Shown here in pieces: positions 3,937 through 7,238 of a stretch of DNA of 7,238 nucleotides. The position numbers and the translations under genes were made by a program. The notes below the pieces were generated by a model. It did not search any database, was not told the origin of the DNA, and was given only the letters and a program-made list of their open reading frames with translations. Source of the stretch: Chloroflexota bacterium (GTDB taxonomy: Bacteria > Chloroflexota > Dehalococcoidia > Plut-88900); NCBI GenBank assembly GCA_022566235.1, contig JADFJI010000107.1, positions 1 through 7,238 of the forward strand, read 5' to 3'. Numbering within the stretch: the first letter of the stretch is position 1; each line of letters starts with the position of its first letter.

Positions 3937-6144
3937 ACTGAAAAGATGTCGATACCTGAAGAAGCCCTGGATCGACTGGCCCTCACCCGGGCGGAGTACG
4001 CCCTGGTTGTAGAACGGCTTGGCCGGGTGCCCAACGATGTGGAGCTGGGGATGGTGGGCTCCCTGTGGAGCGAGCACTGCAGCTACAAGCATTCCAGGCC
4101 CCTCTTGAGGATGTTCCCATCTCAAGGGGAGCGGGTGATGGTGAAGCCGGGGGAGGAGAACGCCGGGGTGGTGGACATAGGCGATGGGCTTGCAGTGGTG
4201 ATGAAGATAGAGTCCCACAACCACCCATCGGCCATCGAGCCGCACCAGGGGGCCGCCACGGGGGTAGGGGGCATCGTCAGGGACATATTCACCATGGGGG
4301 CCCGGCCCATCGCCCTTCTGAACTCATTGCGCTTCGGGCCCCTAGACCAGCCTCGCAACCGGTATCTCTTCGGCGGAGTGGTCGGTGGGATCAGCGACTA
4401 CGGCAACTGCCTGGGCATACCCGACGTGGGAGGCGAGGTGGTCTTTTCGCCCTCCTATTCAGGCAACCCGCTGGCGAACGCCATGTGCGTCGGCCTGGTG
4501 GATACGAAACGGCTGATCAGGGCCCGGGCCGAAGGCCCCGGAAACCTGCTGGTCATGGTGGGGTCCGATACGGGGCGGGACGGCATTCACGGCGCCTCGG
4601 GCCTGGCCTCTCGCACCTTCGAGGAAGAGCGGGAGCTGAGGCCCACGGTCCAGGTTGGGAATCCGTTCCTCGAAAAGGTGCTGATTGAAGCGTGTCTGGA
4701 GCTGGTGGATTCGGGCCTGCTGGTTGGACTGGCCGATCTGGGCGCCGCCGGCCTCACCAGCGCCGTAGTGGAAAGCGCAGGCAGGGCCGGCAGCGGGGTG
4801 GAGATCGATGTGTCCCGGGTCTTGAGGCGAGAGGAGGGAATGACTCCATACGAGGTGATGCTGTCCGAGTCCCAGGAACGGATGCTTCTGATAATAGCCC
4901 CGGAGAACTGGGACAACGTAAAGGTGATCACCAATCGGTGGGACCTGTGGGCCGATGTCATCGGGCAGGTCACTGACGACGATCGGGTCAGGATCAGAGA
5001 AGGGAACGTTCAGGTAGCCGATCTTCCAGTGGGCGTGTTGACCGACCCGCCTCTTTACACCCTGGAGGGCAAGAAGCCGCCGGAGCTGGACCGGCTACAG
5101 GCCGTCGACCTTGAGGCGTTGCCCCTCCCTTCCGAGGGACCGTCGGAGGTCCTGCTGAGGCTTCTGGCCTCACCCAACATCGCCAGCAAGCTATGGGTGT
5201 ACCGGCAGTACGACCACCAGGTGATGACCAATACGGTGGTCCCGCCTGGGAGCGATGCGGCAGTGGTCAGGATCAAGGGCACCCGGAAGGCCCTGGCCCT
5301 CACCACCGACGGCAATGGAAGGCTATGCTACCTGGACCCCTACACGGGAGGGGCCATTGCCGTGGCGGAGGCCGCCCGGAACGTGGTATGCGTCGGGGCC
5401 AAGCCCATCGCCCTGACCGACTGCCTCAATTTCGGCAACCCCGAGAAACCAGAGGTGTATTACCAGATGGAAGAGTGTATCAAGGGCATGGCCCAGGCCT
5501 GCCGCACTCTGGGGGTGCCGGTGATCAGCGGCAATGTGAGCCTGTATAACGAGACCCGAGGGGAGGCCATATACCCGACCCCCGTCGTGGGCATGCTCGG
5601 CCTGTTGGAGGATGTGGACAAAGGTTGCCAGATCGGGTTCCGGGAGAACGGTGATGTGGTGCTGTTGCTGGGGGGAGATGCCGGGGACCCGGGCCTGGCG
5701 GGCAGCGAGTATCTTGAGGTCATTCACCACCTGGTGGCCGGGAAGCCCAGTCTGGACCTGGATCTGGAGGGCCGGGTCCAGGGACTCTGTCTCTCCCTCA
5801 TCAATGATGGCCTGGTGGAATCGGCCCACGACTGCTCTCTGGGAGGGCTGGGGGTGGCCCTTGCCCTGTGCTGCATAAAGGGCCAGGTCGGGTTCCGTGG
5901 TAGGTTGGATGCAGCACTTCGCTGGGATGAGTCCCTATTCGGGGAGGGACAGTCCCGAATAGTAGTCTCGGCCCATCCCGATAATCTCAAACGTATAATA
6001 GAAAAGGCCCAGGCCTCGGGCGTGCCCCTGTTGGAGCTGGGAATAGTGGAAGGGAGGAACCTTAACATCGAGGGTTTGATCGACATTCCCCTGGCCGGCA
6101 TCGCTTCAAGGTGGGAAAACGGGCTGGAAGAGGCTTTGAAATGA
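3934..6144 (+). CDS. purL: Phosphoribosylformylglycinamidine synthase subunit PurL (small form)
   Basis: PurL is the synthetase subunit of FGAM synthetase: it converts FGAR, ATP and PurQ-derived ammonia to FGAM in the cytoplasm. At 736 residues (732 from the ATG at 3946) it is the small form, which works in a complex with PurS and PurQ. Motifs, numbered from TTG: WSEHCSYKHS (45-54, His48), ESHNHPSAIEP (93-103), GAATGVGGI (106-114), RDIFTMGARPIALLNSLRFG (116-135), YGNCLGIPDVGGEV (156-169), DLGAAGLTS (268-276), MLSESQERML (309-318), then in the second AIR-synthetase-like half NFGNPEKPEVY (499-509), ISGNVSLYNET (531-541), DGLVESAHDCSLGGL (625-639) and FGEGQSRIVVS (669-679). Both halves are complete, with no frameshift. 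TTG is preferred because AAGGCGG lies five bases upstream; ATG at 3946 remains possible. The coding region is preceded by the palindromic element and followed by a hairpin overlapping its stop codon. Confidence 0.97.
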   Translation: MTEKMSIPEEALDRLALTRAEYALVVERLGRVPNDVELGMVGSLWSEHCSYKHSRPLLRMFPSQGERVMVKPGEENAGVVDIGDGLAVVMKIESHNHPSAIEPHQGAATGVGGIVRDIFTMGARPIALLNSLRFGPLDQPRNRYLFGGVVGGISDYGNCLGIPDVGGEVVFSPSYSGNPLANAMCVGLVDTKRLIRARAEGPGNLLVMVGSDTGRDGIHGASGLASRTFEEERELRPTVQVGNPFLEKVLIEACLELVDSGLLVGLADLGAAGLTSAVVESAGRAGSGVEIDVSRVLRREEGMTPYEVMLSESQERMLLIIAPENWDNVKVITNRWDLWADVIGQVTDDDRVRIREGNVQVADLPVGVLTDPPLYTLEGKKPPELDRLQAVDLEALPLPSEGPSEVLLRLLASPNIASKLWVYRQYDHQVMTNTVVPPGSDAAVVRIKGTRKALALTTDGNGRLCYLDPYTGGAIAVAEAARNVVCVGAKPIALTDCLNFGNPEKPEVYYQMEECIKGMAQACRTLGVPVISGNVSLYNETRGEAIYPTPVVGMLGLLEDVDKGCQIGFRENGDVVLLLGGDAGDPGLAGSEYLEVIHHLVAGKPSLDLDLEGRVQGLCLSLINDGLVESAHDCSLGGLGVALALCCIKGQVGFRGRLDAALRWDESLFGEGQSRIVVSAHPDNLKRIIEKAQASGVPLLELGIVEGRNLNIEGLIDIPLAGIASRWENGLEEALK

Positions 6145-6168
6145 CCCGACTCTCGGGTCTATTTGTCT
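6143..6168 (+). terminator. Likely intrinsic terminator of purL
   Basis: GACCCGA (6143-6149), loop CTC and TCGGGTC (6153-6159) form a perfect 7-bp GC-rich stem, followed by the T-rich tail TATTTGTCTT. The left arm overlaps the last two bases of the TGA stop codon. A fresh strong promoter begins right after it, which fits a transcript end here. The tail is interrupted by G and C, so termination may be partial. Confidence 0.55.
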
Positions 6169-6196
6169 TGTGCCAGCATATGGGGCCGAATATAAT
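6168..6196 (+). promoter_or_regulatory. Sigma70-type promoter for rplI
   Basis: A perfect -10 TATAAT (6191-6196) lies 17 bases after TTGTGC (6168-6173), which keeps the TTG of the -35 consensus. Transcription should start near 6203, giving a leader of about 40 bases. It makes rplI independent of the purine genes. Confidence 0.65.
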
Positions 6197-6205
6197 AGTC
6201 TTATC

Positions 6206-6215
6206 GGATTAATCC
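6206..6215. promoter_or_regulatory. Palindrome GGATTAATCC at the predicted rplI transcription start
   Basis: This perfect 10-bp palindrome begins about ten bases after the -10 hexamer, a position where a bound repressor would block initiation. Ten-base palindromes arise by chance fairly often, so this is only a candidate site. Confidence 0.2.
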
Positions 6216-6243
6216 TGATTTCGTACACACGTGAGAGGATATT

Positions 6244-7238
6244 GTGAGAGTAGTATTTCTAGAAGAAGTAACCAACGTAGCCAAGGTCGGTGACGTAAAA
6301 GAGGTGAAGAACGGCTTCGCCCGTAACTTCCTCTTTCCCAAGAACCTGGCCGTTCTGGCGACCCCAGACCAGGTGCGCCGGGTCGAGGCATTGAAGAGGG
6401 TCGCTTCCCTTAAGCAAGATAATGCCGGGGCCCGGGCCGAGGCGCTAGCACCGATGTTGGAAGGGCAAACGATAGTCATCACGGCAAAGAGCGGGCCATC
6501 GGGCCGCCTATACGGATCGGTTACGCCGGCCGTCGTGGCGGCCGAGCTGTCCCGGACCGTAGGCCAGGAGATCGGGGCAGGAGAGCTGGCCCTGCAAGAA
6601 CCGATCAAAGCTGTAGGGACCTATCAGACCCTTGTACGCCTGGCGCCGGAGGTGGAGCCCGCTGTAACGATTGAGGTGGTGGAGGCGGAGGAGGAGGTGA
6701 AGCCAAAGATCAAGCGCAGGCGCAAGCCCAAGGCCAAGACCCCTGTAGTGGAGGCCCCGGAGAAGGCCGAGCAGGCTGAGGTAGCGGCTGCAGCTACCGT
6801 TGAAGAAGCAGTGGCGGAGACTGCTGCTGAGCCTGCCGTTAAGACTGAAGAAGAGGTAGTCGCAGCGGCGACCGAGAGCACGACCGAAGCCGCGCAGGCC
6901 CTCGAAGAGGTAACAGAGGCCGTCGTGGAAACCGAGGTAGCAGAGCCCGACGTCCCCGCCCCGGCCTTAGATGAAGCCGTAGAGGCCGTCGTGGAAACCG
7001 AGGTAGCAGAGCCCGACGTCCCCGCCCCGGCCTCAGATGAAGCCGTAGAGGCCCTCGTGGAAACCGAGGTAGCAGAGCCCGACGTCCCCGCCCCGGCCTT
7101 AGATGAAGCCGTAGACACTGCCCCTACCGACGAAGCGCCGGAGGTCGAGACCCCGGCCGGTGAGGTGGTCCAAACCGAGGATGAGCCTTCCCTAGCTGAG
7201 GAGTCTAAGGTGGCATCCACCAGGGCAAAGGCCAAGGC
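6244..7238 (+). CDS. rplI: 50S ribosomal protein L9 with long acidic repeat-containing C-terminal extension, 3' end cut by window
   Basis: Residues 1-148 are a normal L9, which binds 23S rRNA on the large subunit near the L1 stalk and influences frame maintenance. The N-terminal rRNA-binding domain shows FLEEVTNVAKVGDVKEVKNG (5-24), FARNFLFPKNLAVLAT (25-40); a connecting helix spans about 41-75; the C-terminal domain contains GRLYGSVT (87-94). Ordinary L9 is about 150 residues and ends here. This one continues for at least 183 more: a basic patch KPKIKRRRKPKAK (153-165), then an Ala/Glu/Val/Pro-rich acidic tail with three near-identical 22-residue repeats (225-290), still open at the window edge. 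The GTG start has AGAGGA four bases upstream and is right for the family N-terminus. A dedicated promoter precedes it. Usual rpsF/ssb/rpsR partners are not upstream. The tail is probably disordered or loosely helical; its role is unknown. Confidence 0.93.
   Translation, partial: MRVVFLEEVTNVAKVGDVKEVKNGFARNFLFPKNLAVLATPDQVRRVEALKRVASLKQDNAGARAEALAPMLEGQTIVITAKSGPSGRLYGSVTPAVVAAELSRTVGQEIGAGELALQEPIKAVGTYQTLVRLAPEVEPAVTIEVVEAEEEVKPKIKRRRKPKAKTPVVEAPEKAEQAEVAAAATVEEAVAETAAEPAVKTEEEVVAAATESTTEAAQALEEVTEAVVETEVAEPDVPAPALDEAVEAVVETEVAEPDVPAPASDEAVEALVETEVAEPDVPAPALDEAVDTAPTDEAPEVETPAGEVVQTEDEPSLAEESKVASTRAKAK
6916..7113 (+). repeat. Three tandem 66-bp in-frame repeats in the L9 tail
   Basis: Copies lie at 6916-6981, 6982-7047 and 7048-7113. 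Each encodes 22 residues starting EA(V/L)VETEVAEPDVPAP and ending A(L/S)DEAV. Copies 1 and 2 differ at one base (TTA/TCA, Leu/Ser), copies 1 and 3 at one base (GTC/CTC, Val/Leu). Such near identity, including third codon positions, indicates recent tandem duplication or ongoing homogenisation. A more diverged relative may follow (residues 291-305). Confidence 0.95.

Noticed and set aside
3618..3941. Plus-strand small frame across the CPBP gene end and the repeat element
   Set aside because: Overlaps the CPBP C-terminus in another frame and otherwise translates palindromic repeats; typical false gene in intergenic repeats.
3730..4245. Minus-strand open frame covering the palindromic region and the purL start
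   Set aside because: It runs antisense through conserved PurL motifs and through repeats; the apparent peptide comes from the palindromes.
4521..4539. GC-rich palindrome GGCCCGGGCC with an adjacent GGCC in purL
   Set aside because: Expected from GC-rich codons in a conserved coding region; no sign of a function.
6624..7235. Long minus-strand Ser/Ala/Thr-rich open frame opposite rplI
   Set aside because: It is the complement of the repetitive Glu/Ala/Val-rich L9 tail; low complexity, no start signal, and the plus-strand frame is continuous with a clear L9 domain.

Overview
The window looks like a piece of a moderately GC-rich bacterial chromosome. Protein character, GTG/TTG starts, intergenic palindromes and a recognisable 'GTCCTGAGC..GACGAAGG'-type interspersed sequence suggest Chloroflexota (Dehalococcoidia-like). 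That assignment is an impression from sequence style, not a measured placement.

Layout, left to right. (1) Positions 1-994, minus strand: 3'-truncated gene for an SbcD/Mre11-type (YhaO-like) metallophosphoesterase nuclease, visibly less GC-rich than everything to its right. (2) 995-1325: divergent intergenic region with a good sigma70-type promoter (TTGACA-18-TATGAT) facing right, a weaker candidate facing left, a perfect 9-bp inverted repeat before the nuclease gene, and a leader of consecutive stem-loops before the next gene. (3) 1326-1772: GatB/YqeY-domain protein. (4) 1876-2556: purQ, glutaminase subunit of FGAM synthetase. (5) 2845-3681: membrane CPBP (CAAX/Abi) protease with an N-terminal zinc ribbon. 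(6) 3714-3930: palindrome-dense intergenic insertion that looks like a small non-autonomous element (imperfect 19-nt terminal inverted repeats, flanking 10-bp direct repeats, a 28-bp perfect palindrome inside). (7) 3934-6144: purL, synthetase subunit of FGAM synthetase, ending in a hairpin terminator. (8) 6168-6196: strong promoter for (9) rplI, ribosomal protein L9, from 6244 past the right edge, carrying an unusual acidic, repeat-containing C-terminal extension of at least about 180 residues.

PurQ and PurL together catalyse step four of de novo purine synthesis: PurQ releases ammonia from glutamine and PurL uses it with ATP to convert FGAR to FGAM. The PurL here is the short form, which normally also needs PurS; no purS is visible in the window. 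The CPBP protease and the repeat element sit between the two purine genes, so this is a dispersed purine locus rather than a compact operon.

No CRISPR array, tRNA, rRNA, transposase or phage gene was seen. The most unusual items are the mobile-looking palindromic element whose right-hand direct repeat appears to supply the purL ribosome binding site, and the extended L9 with near-identical 66-bp repeats.
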